IMG/VR virus record: IMGVR_UViG_3300024502_000002
Coordinates: 1-63,641 of that record
DNA length: 63,641 nt
Origin: a virus
Strand: one strand, 5' to 3'
Of this stretch, positions 1 through 7,677 are shown in pieces (positions within the stretch are counted from its first letter, which is position 1; each line of letters starts with the position of its first letter). Under the pieces are notes generated by a model. It was not told the DNA's origin, made no database searches, and saw nothing but the letters and a program-made list of their open reading frames with translations. The position numbers were made by a program, and so were the translations under genes.

Positions 1-46
1 GGGTGATTTCAAATGGATCAATCAGCCAGCCACGGAGACGAAGTAA
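1..46 (+). CDS. 3' end of the 92-residue protein at 63282-63560 (circle junction)
   Basis: Codons from base 2 to the TAA at 44-46 repeat the last residues of the gene at 63282-63560. It is the same gene seen again through the circular overlap, not a separate gene. Confidence 0.9.
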   Translation, partial: GDFKWINQPATETK

Positions 47-127
47 CTTATGACCTACGAAGAACAAACCCTAGAGGACGCCATCATCGAAGGACTCCAC
101 GAATCCGTGTTCAACCCTGAGAGGGCC
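1..127. repeat. Terminal direct repeat, left copy (circular assembly overlap)
   Basis: These bases are identical to 63515-63641. The sequence runs through the end of one gene and the start of the next in both copies, so joining the ends restores two intact reading frames. A length of exactly 127 matches a common assembler k-mer size. I read it as the overlap of a circular contig (a circular or circularly permuted genome), not as a biological terminal repeat. Confidence 0.95.
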
Positions 128-277
128 GCACGTTTGATCCGGCGCAATCTTGACCAAGGCATCGCCTGCAAATACGTCGTGGACTTTTACAAGACTGAGG
201 CCGGAATGATCGTCATGGAGACGAACCTGCACACCAAGGTTGAGCCTAAGAAGCTGGGGAGGAGGGTTGTGGTGTGA
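50..277 (+). CDS. Small hypothetical protein, 75 aa
   Basis: A complete 75-residue protein, acidic at the N-terminus and basic at the C-terminus (GRRVVV end), with no family I recognise. The ATG lies three bases after the stop of the upstream gene, so it is the last gene of the plus-strand operon that starts near 62.0 kb across the circle junction. Its TGA directly abuts the stop codon of the convergent minus-strand gene at 278, leaving no room for a terminator. Confidence 0.75.
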   Translation: MTYEEQTLEDAIIEGLHESVFNPERAARLIRRNLDQGIACKYVVDFYKTEAGMIVMETNLHTKVEPKKLGRRVVV

Positions 278-469
278 TTACCTCATCTCCTCCACCCACC
301 GAACCATGATCGGCGTGACGCCCGGATTGTCGCCATCGTGCATTGAGCAGCCTTTCGGGCACTCGATGAACCACACGCCGTCAAAGCCAATGTGAGGCCG
401 CTCCTTGTGCTGGCGGCAGACAGGGGCGGTTTTGTTGAAGTCCTGCATGAGGTGTTCGATTGGGGTCAT
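278..469 (-). CDS. Small hypothetical protein with Cys/His residues, 63 aa
   Basis: Sixty-three residues with a C...H...C...C...H pattern (CRQH, ECPKGC, MH) that could bind a metal. Its start overlaps the endolysin stop in an ATGA arrangement, suggesting translational coupling as the last gene of the lysis operon. It ends exactly where the plus-strand gene at 50-277 ends. Function unknown. Confidence 0.65.
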   Translation of the reverse strand: MTPIEHLMQDFNKTAPVCRQHKERPHIGFDGVWFIECPKGCSMHDGDNPGVTPIMVRWVEEMR

Positions 470-1029
470 TGTGTAGCTTGGAAGTGCATACTATCGCGAC
501 TCCAGAAAGCTCCTGCTGGCATCCACCCATCCTTGGCAAAGATTTCCATCACCTCAAGGGGCATGGTGGCTCGCGTAGGCCAAGGAACCAGATTGCCATT
601 GTCATCAGGATCAAGGTCAACAGCGGCTCCACGGGCATGCAAGCTAGGCAGGCTTCCTCCACGCATTTTGCGGTTGTTGAAGCATCCAGCATACTTTTCC
701 AAGATGCGCTTGTGTGGCGAGGCAGCAATGGCCTCCAGAATGCGCCTTAAACTCGCCGCCACCTTCTTGTGGCATCGGATGATCTTGACGGGCTTGCCAT
801 CGTAAAAAATGCCCAAATCAGCAACAGCGAGCGGCGTCAGTTGAGACTCATCACCCGGTTCGCCATAGAACTTGGTAAGGCTGGCTTGATCCGTCTTGGG
901 CCAAGGATTCGTTTTCGGCATCAGCTTACGCAAGTAGGCTTGGCAGGCGGCGATGCTTTTCGGACCCCAAAAACCATCTGGTTCGACGCCGATTTTGCTC
1001 TGGATTTTCTTGATGTCGTTCTGGTTCAT
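466..1029 (-). CDS. Endolysin, M15-family D,D-/L,D-peptidase
   Basis: A 187-residue cell-wall hydrolase. Residues 1-45 resemble a short peptidoglycan-binding helical repeat (IGVEPDGFWGPKS). The catalytic part has the M15 (VanY/L-alanyl-D-glutamate peptidase) zinc signature: S...H131-A-R-G-A-A-V-D138 and H182 in the terminal MHFQ. The family cleaves peptide cross-links of peptidoglycan. There is no signal peptide, so export by a holin is expected. ATGA overlaps on both sides couple it to the small membrane protein upstream and the 63-residue gene downstream. Confidence 0.85.
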   Translation of the reverse strand: MNQNDIKKIQSKIGVEPDGFWGPKSIAACQAYLRKLMPKTNPWPKTDQASLTKFYGEPGDESQLTPLAVADLGIFYDGKPVKIIRCHKKVAASLRRILEAIAASPHKRILEKYAGCFNNRKMRGGSLPSLHARGAAVDLDPDDNGNLVPWPTRATMPLEVMEIFAKDGWMPAGAFWSRDSMHFQATQ

Positions 1030-1127
1030 ACGTCTTGATTAAAAATGATGATAAGACCCCAAATGGTAAGCGCAACCGCCGTGAAGAGTAGGCCGCAAAA
1101 CATAGCTGGTGGAAATTCTGCAATCAT
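1026..1127 (-). CDS. Mini membrane protein, 33 aa, holin-like
   Basis: A 33-residue protein that is almost one hydrophobic segment (about residues 8-28, rich in L, I, F, A). The ATG at 1127 overlaps the stop of the gene upstream and its TGA overlaps the endolysin ATG, so the gene sits tightly inside the lysis operon. Size and position suggest a holin or lysis accessory protein; this is inferred from context only. Confidence 0.6.
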   Translation of the reverse strand: MIAEFPPAMFCGLLFTAVALTIWGLIIIFNQDV

Positions 1128-1381
1128 GGCTCCATGTCCTCCTCGATCATTCGTGCTTTGTGCTTGTGAAGGAACTCTGCCATATCGGTGCTTAGTTTGT
1201 CCACCACTTCCTCGGGAAGTGCCCATTCCCATTCGTGAAGGAACTCATGGATGAGAATGCGGAGGTGGGGCTTCCCACGAAGGCGGTCGTCAATCTCAAT
1301 TCGTCCGTTTCCATGAGCAAGCCCGAGAGCACGATGTCTCCCGAGCTTGCGACGTAGAACGGTAATGGAGCTTGGTTTCAC
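1124..1381 (-). CDS. Mini HExxH zinc-metallopeptidase-like protein, 85 aa
   Basis: Eighty-five residues containing ILIHEFLHEWEW (about residues 43-54), which holds the zincin signature HEFLH with further acidic residues after it. The N-terminal part is basic and followed by a short beta-like stretch. It is far shorter than normal zincins, comparable with minimal SprT or small phage peptidase-like proteins. The substrate is unknown. It lies between a helix-turn-helix gene and the lysis genes, overlapping both by ATGA. Confidence 0.6.
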   Translation of the reverse strand: MKPSSITVLRRKLGRHRALGLAHGNGRIEIDDRLRGKPHLRILIHEFLHEWEWALPEEVVDKLSTDMAEFLHKHKARMIEEDMEP

Positions 1382-1779
1382 TTACTTCTCAGCTTGGCAA
1401 CCATTGTTGCATTTGCGCCGTTGACACGTTTGGCGATGTAGCTGTTGTTTTTACCCTTATGGCGTTCAATGGCTGCCAAAATGCGATCTTCGAGGGACAT
1501 TCCCTGAAACCGGGCCGCTTCGCCTTGCTTGGGGGCTTCTTTGCTTTCATCGGATTTCTGACGGTAGCAACGCACCCGGACCGTCATCCGGCGCTTCATG
1601 TCCCAAACTGGAAACTCTTGCGTCTCGAAAGCTCCTGATGTCAGACCACCCTTGAGCAGATCGTGAACGCGCTCTGGAGAGCATTGAAGCTCGGCTGCGA
1701 TCTTGTCTTTGGTGTCCCAACCTGCTGGAATGCTGAACTTCTGGACGTTGATTTTATCGACTGCTTTTTGCCAATTCAT
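1378..1779 (-). CDS. Putative DNA-binding protein, 133 aa
   Basis: The start at 1779 (MNWQKAVD) is preferred over a longer frame because upstream codons are unconvincing. Two helix-turn-helix-like stretches are visible: KDKIAAELQCSPERVHDLL near residues 25-43, and IAAIERHKGKNNSYIAKRV near the C-terminus. The central part is rich in charged residues. It is probably a small regulator; no known family is assigned. Confidence 0.65.
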   Translation of the reverse strand: MNWQKAVDKINVQKFSIPAGWDTKDKIAAELQCSPERVHDLLKGGLTSGAFETQEFPVWDMKRRMTVRVRCYRQKSDESKEAPKQGEAARFQGMSLEDRILAAIERHKGKNNSYIAKRVNGANATMVAKLRSK

Positions 1780-1796
1780 AGTGTGGTTTGCGTGGT

Positions 1797-1943
1797 TTAT
1801 GGTCTTGTTATTGCGTTGTAGATTGACACCGAGATAAAAATCAACGGTGTCAAAATTAGTAGAACTTCCCACCATTCGAGAGGCTCTTGTGGCTCCTCGT
1901 CAGGATCGTAATCGTTGGGGGAATTTGGAAATCCTTCAAACAT
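1797..1943 (-). CDS. Small membrane protein, 48 aa
   Basis: Starts at the ATG at 1943, two bases after the phosphoesterase stop. The N-terminal half is acidic and proline-rich (NDYDPDEEPQEP). Residues about 26-45 form one transmembrane helix (WWEVLLILTPLIFISVSIY). Topology and position in the lysis region allow a holin or antiholin role, but nothing proves it. Confidence 0.6.
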   Translation of the reverse strand: MFEGFPNSPNDYDPDEEPQEPLEWWEVLLILTPLIFISVSIYNAITRP

Positions 1944-1945
1944 TG

Positions 1946-2941
1946 TTATACGAAGATCGGGAAGGTGACTGTTCTTCCGTAGCGTTTGTCGAAGATGAAT
2001 CCCGTTTGGGATGGTGGCTCGTATGGGGCTTTGATGACAACCGAGTAGGCGTTGTATCCAATCAAACTCCCATTGCAAATCCACTTCGGGTTCTGCTGGC
2101 TCTGATGCCAATGACCAAAGATGTCGAGGTCTGCCTGAACACCCTTATTCCAAGACGCGATGGCTTTCTCAACTGGGATGGTCAAGCCACCAACGCCACC
2201 TTGATATTGCAAGCCGTCTCCGTGGTGAATACGGAGAGTCTTGCCGTAGAGGTCAAGAAGCAGGTGGTAGCCATCGGAAACGTGCCATTCGGCCTTGCTG
2301 CCCATGTGCTTCGCCATCGTTTTGTAGAGCATCCACTCGTAGGAATTGGCGGCACCTGTGGCATGTCGTGGTTTGCGCGTGTTGCGACCATGATTTCCAT
2401 AGACACATGGAATTACTATCTCTCCGAAGTGTTTTGACAAAAGCTCAACCCCACTAGCAATCTGATCTTGAAGCCACAGAACCGTCTGTGTGGGCGACAG
2501 GGCGTTGTTCTCCATCAGTTCCTCATGGATATAACCCGTCATCAAATCGCCTCCCAAAACGAGCACAAGGCGGTCAATTTTGGCTCCGTGACGCTGAATC
2601 TCAGCCATTCGGACAATGGATTGCCAGAAACGATTGATGCGCTGCTCGGCGATGTCCAGATTGAACTCGTTTAGATTGTTGATTGTCTTGCCCTCAACTG
2701 TCTCTTCAACGTGCCAGTCGGACGCCACGGCTACAAAAGTGGCCTCGCCGTCTGCTAATGGAGAAACCTTGATCTTAGATGGCCTTGGCTTTTCCGAACA
2801 AATACCAAGAGCTGTATTAAGCTGCTGGTCTTTTTCCGAGATGATGGCTAAGAGGTTTTTACGCTCGGTTTCAAAGTCAGCCACGGTCTTTTTGTGGCGA
2901 ATTTCCTGTGTTTCGTGAACGGCGGTTGACCAGTTTTTCAT
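1946..2941 (-). CDS. Calcineurin-like metallophosphoesterase, 331 aa
   Basis: A two-metal phosphoesterase with the expected motifs in order: D75-W-H77, GGD132, G-N183-H184, H240 and G-H277-W-H279. The first ~60 residues are a charged coiled-coil-like extension. Phage members often act on nucleic acids or nucleotides; the substrate here cannot be read from sequence. It lies between the Rz1-like lipoprotein gene and small lysis-region genes in one minus-strand operon. Confidence 0.85.
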   Translation of the reverse strand: MKNWSTAVHETQEIRHKKTVADFETERKNLLAIISEKDQQLNTALGICSEKPRPSKIKVSPLADGEATFVAVASDWHVEETVEGKTINNLNEFNLDIAEQRINRFWQSIVRMAEIQRHGAKIDRLVLVLGGDLMTGYIHEELMENNALSPTQTVLWLQDQIASGVELLSKHFGEIVIPCVYGNHGRNTRKPRHATGAANSYEWMLYKTMAKHMGSKAEWHVSDGYHLLLDLYGKTLRIHHGDGLQYQGGVGGLTIPVEKAIASWNKGVQADLDIFGHWHQSQQNPKWICNGSLIGYNAYSVVIKAPYEPPSQTGFIFDKRYGRTVTFPIFV

Positions 2942-2942
2942 A

Positions 2943-3170
2943 TTATTTTTGGTTAAGGGCTTCTTGAACGCGCTTCATGTAAAGGTCAGCCGAATACCAA
3001 CGCTCGTTCACCTGAGCCTTGTAAAGGCCGTTCTTGGTCTGGATGGTCGTTCCAGCCTCAATCTCCAGTGTGTCGGGACTGAAGAGTTGCATTGAGTTGG
3101 CGACGGTAGGCGAGGTTTGAGCGCAGCCTGTCAGCAATACTGCGATCAAGAGGAGTGCCTTTGTTTTCAT
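2943..3170 (-). CDS. Rz1-like outer-membrane lipoprotein (o-spanin candidate), 75 aa
   Basis: Begins with a lipoprotein signal (MKTKALLLIAVLLTGCAQ) with a lipobox at about residues 13-16, so the mature protein would be lipid-anchored at Cys16. Its 5' part overlaps the 3' half of the gene at 3058-3297 in another frame, the classic nested spanin layout. It would span the periplasm with its partner and fuse the envelope membranes at lysis, which implies a Gram-negative host. Confidence 0.7.
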   Translation of the reverse strand: MKTKALLLIAVLLTGCAQTSPTVANSMQLFSPDTLEIEAGTTIQTKNGLYKAQVNERWYSADLYMKRVQEALNQK

Positions 3171-3297
3171 GGTCGATGATCTTTTCAGTGAGGTTCTCGC
3201 ATTCCTTTGTCACCTGCCATTGGAGCCACAAAGGAAAAGCCTTCGCGAGGGACGCAAAGGCTTCGAAAGCGGCAGTAATGGCGGCTAAGATGGTCAT
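3058..3297 (-). CDS. Rz-like inner-membrane protein (i-spanin candidate), 79 aa
   Basis: The N-terminal 30 residues are moderately hydrophobic (MTILAAITAAFEAFASLAKA), followed by a charged helical domain. The start overlaps the stop of the next upstream gene. The o-spanin-like lipoprotein gene begins inside this gene in another frame. The pair is called from layout and topology, not from sequence similarity. Confidence 0.6.
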   Translation of the reverse strand: MTILAAITAAFEAFASLAKAFPLWLQWQVTKECENLTEKIIDHENKGTPLDRSIADRLRSNLAYRRQLNATLQSRHTGD

Positions 3298-3479
3298 TCC
3301 GGCTTCTTGTCGGTGACGTTGAGGCCAACGTGGCGAAGCAGACCAACGATCTTTTCGAGGATCGTGTCATCCTTCGGAGTCGGCGTGAGCTTCACAATGA
3401 TGCGAGCGCCACCCATAATGAGGCCGATTGCAGCGCCGATTTCAACCCAGTGAGAGGAGATGTAGGTGATAATACTCAT
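3294..3479 (-). CDS. Holin-like single-span membrane protein, 61 aa
   Basis: Residues 9-30 are a glycine-rich hydrophobic span (VEIGAAIGLIMGGARIIV), followed by a charged tail. It sits directly above the Rz-like gene and beneath a second membrane protein. A clear promoter (TTGACA-N17-TAAGGT) ends only nine bases before its ATG, so the lysis genes can be transcribed separately from the tail genes with almost no leader. Confidence 0.65.
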   Translation of the reverse strand: MSIITYISSHWVEIGAAIGLIMGGARIIVKLTPTPKDDTILEKIVGLLRHVGLNVTDKKPE

Positions 3480-3934
3480 GGTGAGGTAACCTTACGTTTA
3501 TGATTTTGATGTGTCAAGTCGTCGTTTTTGGAAGCCTTGGAAGCTCCTTTGAGGGCATCAAGAGACAGGTTTTGGAAATCCCTGAGAGAGTTCTTTTGAT
3601 CCTCCTGAAGGTCTTTAATCCCCTTTTCAATATCCTTGAGCAGCTTCGTAAGCTCATCCAAACAATCAGCAAACCTGTTCATTGTGGACAGCCCCTTTCC
3701 CCACACCGCCCGGAGAATGAGGGCGATGAACGTAGCAAGGGCAACAATGAAGAGAATCAACACGACATGCAGAGGTTGAAGGGCTAGTTCTTCCGGCGAA
3801 ATCACGGCGATTTTAGCATAACATCCGTATGCTGTCGTGGCGATTATTCCTAACCCAGAGATGAAAGCTCCGGTGATCTGGTATGCCAAGGCCACAGGTA
3901 GGTCAAAATGATGGGGGTCAATGGGTATCCTCAT
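3476..3934 (-). CDS. Two-span membrane protein, 152 aa (holin-like)
   Basis: The ATG at 3934 (MRIPID) is chosen; the frame extends upstream without good support. There are two hydrophobic segments, about residues 17-37 and 58-80, then a long charged helical tail with coiled-coil character (LTKLLKDIEKGIKDLQEDQ). The last codons (KRKVTSP) contain the -10 box of the promoter for the next gene. The role is probably in lysis. Confidence 0.6.
   Translation of the reverse strand: MRIPIDPHHFDLPVALAYQITGAFISGLGIIATTAYGCYAKIAVISPEELALQPLHVVLILFIVALATFIALILRAVWGKGLSTMNRFADCLDELTKLLKDIEKGIKDLQEDQKNSLRDFQNLSLDALKGASKASKNDDLTHQNHKRKVTSP
3489..3517 (-). promoter_or_regulatory. Promoter for holin/spanin genes, TTGACA-N17-TAAGGT
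   Basis: On the minus strand TTGACA (3517-3512) is followed after exactly 17 bases by TAAGGT (3494-3489), then nine bases to the ATG at 3479. The same CGTAAGGTT core occurs in five other places, four of them with a matching -35 box. It lies inside the end of the upstream coding sequence. Confidence 0.7.
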
Positions 3935-3986
3935 GGTATTTTTGACTATTGTTGGGTTAACCTTTCCGTGTGAAAAAAGGGGATTT

Positions 3987-4373
3987 TCATGGGGTGGATG
4001 TGATTTCGGTTTTTCGTTGCTCTGAAATAATGCCAAGCTCGACAAGTTTGCTGAGTCCCATGACGACGCGGGGATCATCGGCATGGACGGCGGAAAGCCA
4101 AGTGGTTAGCTCAAAACGAAGGGTTGCGATGGTTGGGTCTTCCGATAGGGCAATTTGAGCCTTTTCTGGCATCGTGAACTCCGCCATGAAATCCTCCACA
4201 TTGAGCCACTTTTTAACCTGTTGCTCGAATTCAGCGTCCACCCATTCATTAAGGGTCCGAAGCCTTTCATCATCACTCATGGCAACAGGCTCGCCGTTCA
4301 CCATCTTAATCATGGTGGAGTAACGGGGATCGGCCAAAAGGTCCGCTAGAATCTGTTCTTTAGTTTTCATCAT
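3987..4373 (-). CDS. Hypothetical protein after the tail fibre, 128 aa
   Basis: An acidic, mostly helical 128-residue protein (KEQILADLLADPRYS at the start). Its ATG overlaps the stop of the tail-fibre gene, so it is translated with it. The position suggests a fibre-assembly chaperone or a tail accessory protein, but no motif confirms this. Either of the first two Met codons could be used. Confidence 0.65.
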   Translation of the reverse strand: MMKTKEQILADLLADPRYSTMIKMVNGEPVAMSDDERLRTLNEWVDAEFEQQVKKWLNVEDFMAEFTMPEKAQIALSEDPTIATLRFELTTWLSAVHADDPRVVMGLSKLVELGIISEQRKTEITSTP

Positions 4374-7303
4374 TCAGTCCACCCAAATAGGCGAATTTTG
4401 CCAGAAGTGAAAGTTCCAACGCTCCAAAAGAGACGAATAGCATTGACTACCGCTGCCGAATCACGAACACCACTTCCGATGATGATGTTGGATGCTGCGG
4501 ATGACCAAACCTGACCTAGCAAGTTCCATTTACAAAAAGTCTTCTTTGTAGAGGCCAGCGGGTCGTAAAACTCGACCTCTCCCCACAGTCCGACAGTGCT
4601 TTTACCAACGGTGGCGGATGCTTGAAACTGAATGTAAGTCCCGGTGGTTTGAACCGGCCCATACGTCCCCAGCGGACCGTAGGCGTAACCGTAGTTTGCC
4701 GAGCCGCTGTCAAACGAACTACCGCCGTTTGAAGAGGTCTGCATTCGGAGAATGAAATTTAGATCAGATGAGCCAATAACGTCCTCAAATTGGAGCATGT
4801 AGTTCCGGTAGCTGCCGCTAAATGAGAAGTCGATATTGGTTGGACTACCACTGATGGTTGTGGTGGAGATGAGAACCCAATTACCGCCACCGCTGCCACT
4901 GGCACTGAGTGTCGTTCCACTCATGGAAAGGCCAGAGCCAAGGGTGATTTCCTCAAAGTCTCCCCCGCCAGATGCCGAGCCACGCCCAAGGAGCTTGGAT
5001 GCTGCGGAGGCCTGCGCCAGATTCGAGAGAGGCAAATCGCCCGTCACATCGGTTGTCAGGTCAATCAGGCCGCGAGTGATCGTCTGCCCGCTGATGGTGA
5101 TGTAGTCTGGAGTGCCGGAAAGGCTTACGTCGCCAGAGTTGCTTCCAGAAAGAGTTCCACTTGCTCCATCCGCAATGGTGATTCCGCTGTTTTGTATCAG
5201 TTTACCAGTTGTGGAATCAAACCGGACAATCGCATTGTCGGTGGCGGATGCAGGACCAACCACATCGCCAGAACCACTAGCTGTTGAGTTGATCGTGATG
5301 GAATCTGTGGATGCGTCGGTAGTGATGGTAATGTTGCTGCCAGCCACCAAGGTCAAAGTGTCGCTGGTTGAGTCTGCAACCACATTGCTTTGGCCACTTA
5401 CCGCAAAGGTAGAAAAGACATTTTGGTCGCCCGAGTTTGTCCCGCTCAAATCAAGCGTGGTCTTCATCGTGGCGGCATCGACTCCTAGCTGAATGGTGCC
5501 GCTGCTGGTTATCGGAGAGCCTGAATCGACTTGGATACCATCGGTTCCGCTGATTGCCACGCTGGTAACACCGGGAGATGGCAAGTAGGCTCCAAGGGTG
5601 TTGCCGGTCAGATACAACCCGGTGCCCACAGTGATTTCCGTAACGGCTGCGCTGGAATCATTTGAGCCAAGCAGGATGGCCGATCCTGACAGGTCCTCAA
5701 GATTCGAGATCGGGAGCTGACCAGTCACATCGGTTGACAGGTCAATTTGCTGCATCTCAATTTGTTGGTCCGTAATGGAGAGATAATCGTAACCCACCGA
5801 AAACAATGTTACATCGCCACTATTTGTGCCAGCGAGGTCGAGCGTCGTTTTCATCGTCGCCGCATCCACGCCAAGCTGAATCGTGCCAGAGGTCGTGATG
5901 GGTGAACCAGAGTCCACCTGAATGCCGTCTGTGCCCGAGATGGCAACGCTGGTGACTGTGCCGGAGCCTCCGCCGCCAGAACCGTTTGCAGCGGCAGTGA
6001 TGCGACCTTTTGAATCCACCGTGATATTGGCAGATGTGTAGCTGCCGGGGGTTACGGCGGTATTTGCCAGCGTCAAAGCCCCAGTATTTGCCAAGGTGGC
6101 ATCACCAGAGATAGACTTGTTCTCGAAGACCGTTCCTGCCGCGTTTGCGACAAGAATTTGGCCGGAAGAAAGGCTGGTGATTGTAACACCTTCGTCGTCC
6201 TTGATATTGCTGCCAAGAGTGGGTCGGATGAAAAAAGTCCCGTTGCTCGCGTGGGCGCTGACAACAGCCAGAACTTGAATGTGCGGATTGGGTGCCGCTG
6301 GCTGAGTCTTGGTCAGGTATCCAGTCGTTGTGGAGGCATAGATGATCTGTCCGTCAGCCCAAGACTCGCCGTAGTTGCCTCCGTTGGTTTGAATGCCACG
6401 GAGCTTGCCAAAAGCGATGACAAAGCCTTCCTCGCCGTTGCTGAGTTCTTCAGCGGTCAGGCCCATGAAGTAGGTGGATGGACCCGTGCCATTCCAAGGC
6501 TGGATAAGCAGCTTGCCGCTGTTGCCATCCGTCCCGCTGAACATGACGGGGACACCTTTGGCAATCGTGGAGCCAGTGCTGTTTTTGACGTGGTAAACGA
6601 CATGCTCGCCAACATGGAGGGCAAATCCGTTAAGCTGAATATCCAGCGTTTCCTCGCCGTTGTTCCACATCATCTGTCCTTGCGTGGACAGCGATCCAGA
6701 TGGCGTCGTGTCCATTGCGATGCTGTTCACGTTCGCAAGGTCGCCAGTGTCAGATTCGGTGATTTGGCCGTTTTGAACCAGTTTCCCAGTCGTTCCGTCG
6801 AAGCGGACCAGAGCATTGTCTGTCGAGGATGCCGGACCAACGACATCGCCACTTCCGGTCGCAGTAATGGTGGTGCCAGTAATCGACAGGCCACTACCAA
6901 CTGTAAGCGAGGTAAGTTTGCTTTGAGATTCGTCCCAAAACACCAGTTTGTCTGAACCTTGATCGTCTGCCGAGATAGCCTGACCAGTGATGGTGAGAAT
7001 GTCTGTAACCGTTGAGTCCAGCGTCACATCGCCTGTATTCGTGCCAGAAAGCGTGCCAGACGCGCCATCGGCAATCGTGATGCCGCTGTTTTGGATGACC
7101 TTGCCGCTCGTCCCATCAAAACGGACAATCTGGTTGTCGAGGGACAGGCTGGAAGAGGTGACATCGCCTGTTCCGCTTACAGGAGTTGAGACATCCACGG
7201 TGATGCTTGGAGCGGCCTCGCCAATGTTCACGATCACATCGCCCGTATCCGTAACCTGCACAGTTGGGGATGTGTCTCCGGTGACGGTGATATTCGGCGT
7301 CAT
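4370..7303 (-). CDS. Repetitive tail fibre/spike protein, 977 aa
   Basis: A glycine/serine/threonine-rich beta-repeat protein. One module (VRFDGTSGKVIQNSG-type, then a SGTNTGDVTL tail) occurs three times, near the N-terminus, near residue 155 and near residue 700. A second module (VAISGTDGIQVDSGSPI through TMKTTLDL) occurs twice about 130 residues apart. The middle has a domain with aromatic and glycine-rich stretches. The last ~150 residues (from GGGNWVLIST) are non-repetitive and probably form the receptor-contact domain. The ATG overlaps the stop of the upstream tail gene. Confidence 0.85.
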   Translation of the reverse strand: MTPNITVTGDTSPTVQVTDTGDVIVNIGEAAPSITVDVSTPVSGTGDVTSSSLSLDNQIVRFDGTSGKVIQNSGITIADGASGTLSGTNTGDVTLDSTVTDILTITGQAISADDQGSDKLVFWDESQSKLTSLTVGSGLSITGTTITATGSGDVVGPASSTDNALVRFDGTTGKLVQNGQITESDTGDLANVNSIAMDTTPSGSLSTQGQMMWNNGEETLDIQLNGFALHVGEHVVYHVKNSTGSTIAKGVPVMFSGTDGNSGKLLIQPWNGTGPSTYFMGLTAEELSNGEEGFVIAFGKLRGIQTNGGNYGESWADGQIIYASTTTGYLTKTQPAAPNPHIQVLAVVSAHASNGTFFIRPTLGSNIKDDEGVTITSLSSGQILVANAAGTVFENKSISGDATLANTGALTLANTAVTPGSYTSANITVDSKGRITAAANGSGGGGSGTVTSVAISGTDGIQVDSGSPITTSGTIQLGVDAATMKTTLDLAGTNSGDVTLFSVGYDYLSITDQQIEMQQIDLSTDVTGQLPISNLEDLSGSAILLGSNDSSAAVTEITVGTGLYLTGNTLGAYLPSPGVTSVAISGTDGIQVDSGSPITSSGTIQLGVDAATMKTTLDLSGTNSGDQNVFSTFAVSGQSNVVADSTSDTLTLVAGSNITITTDASTDSITINSTASGSGDVVGPASATDNAIVRFDSTTGKLIQNSGITIADGASGTLSGSNSGDVSLSGTPDYITISGQTITRGLIDLTTDVTGDLPLSNLAQASAASKLLGRGSASGGGDFEEITLGSGLSMSGTTLSASGSGGGNWVLISTTTISGSPTNIDFSFSGSYRNYMLQFEDVIGSSDLNFILRMQTSSNGGSSFDSGSANYGYAYGPLGTYGPVQTTGTYIQFQASATVGKSTVGLWGEVEFYDPLASTKKTFCKWNLLGQVWSSAASNIIIGSGVRDSAAVVNAIRLFWSVGTFTSGKIRLFGWTE

Positions 7304-7668
7304 GTCGTGGTCGTGTAGTTGTTGAGGACTTCTGCGGTTCCTTCGAGGTAGGTCTGAACGTAAGCCGGAGATGAATCATCGGAAGCCTCAATCTGCCAGA
7401 TGTATTTGCCGACAGGAAGTGAATACCGCCCCGGATTGATGGTAAACGTCCAGTTTGCGGCATCTGTGATGGTGATGTCAGCATTGTCCGTCGTAAGCTC
7501 CAAGGCGGGGACGGTGTTTGTGGGGCTCACTTTGAAGCCCATCTTTACCGACGCCAAATCACCCGGAGCAAGGGGGTTTTGGATAACAATGCTCGAAAAG
7601 CCGTTCCAAGTGTCGCCCGACACCCAGACAACCATTGCGTTGACATCTGGTGATACTCCGGGGCGCAT
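7300..7668 (-). CDS. Tail/baseplate structural protein, 122 aa
   Basis: A beta-rich protein with a pattern common in phage tail proteins placed before fibres (DITITDAANWTFTI, then LPVGKYIWQIEASD). Neighbouring fibre and collar genes, with ATGA coupling to the fibre, support a structural role. The exact place in the tail is unknown. Confidence 0.7.
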   Translation of the reverse strand: MRPGVSPDVNAMVVWVSGDTWNGFSSIVIQNPLAPGDLASVKMGFKVSPTNTVPALELTTDNADITITDAANWTFTINPGRYSLPVGKYIWQIEASDDSSPAYVQTYLEGTAEVLNNYTTTT

Positions 7669-7677
7669 AATAACTGA

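Noticed and set aside
1-127. Biological direct terminal repeats such as those of T7
   Set aside because: The length equals a standard assembly k-mer and the repeat crosses gene boundaries naturally; an assembly overlap explains it without a further assumption.
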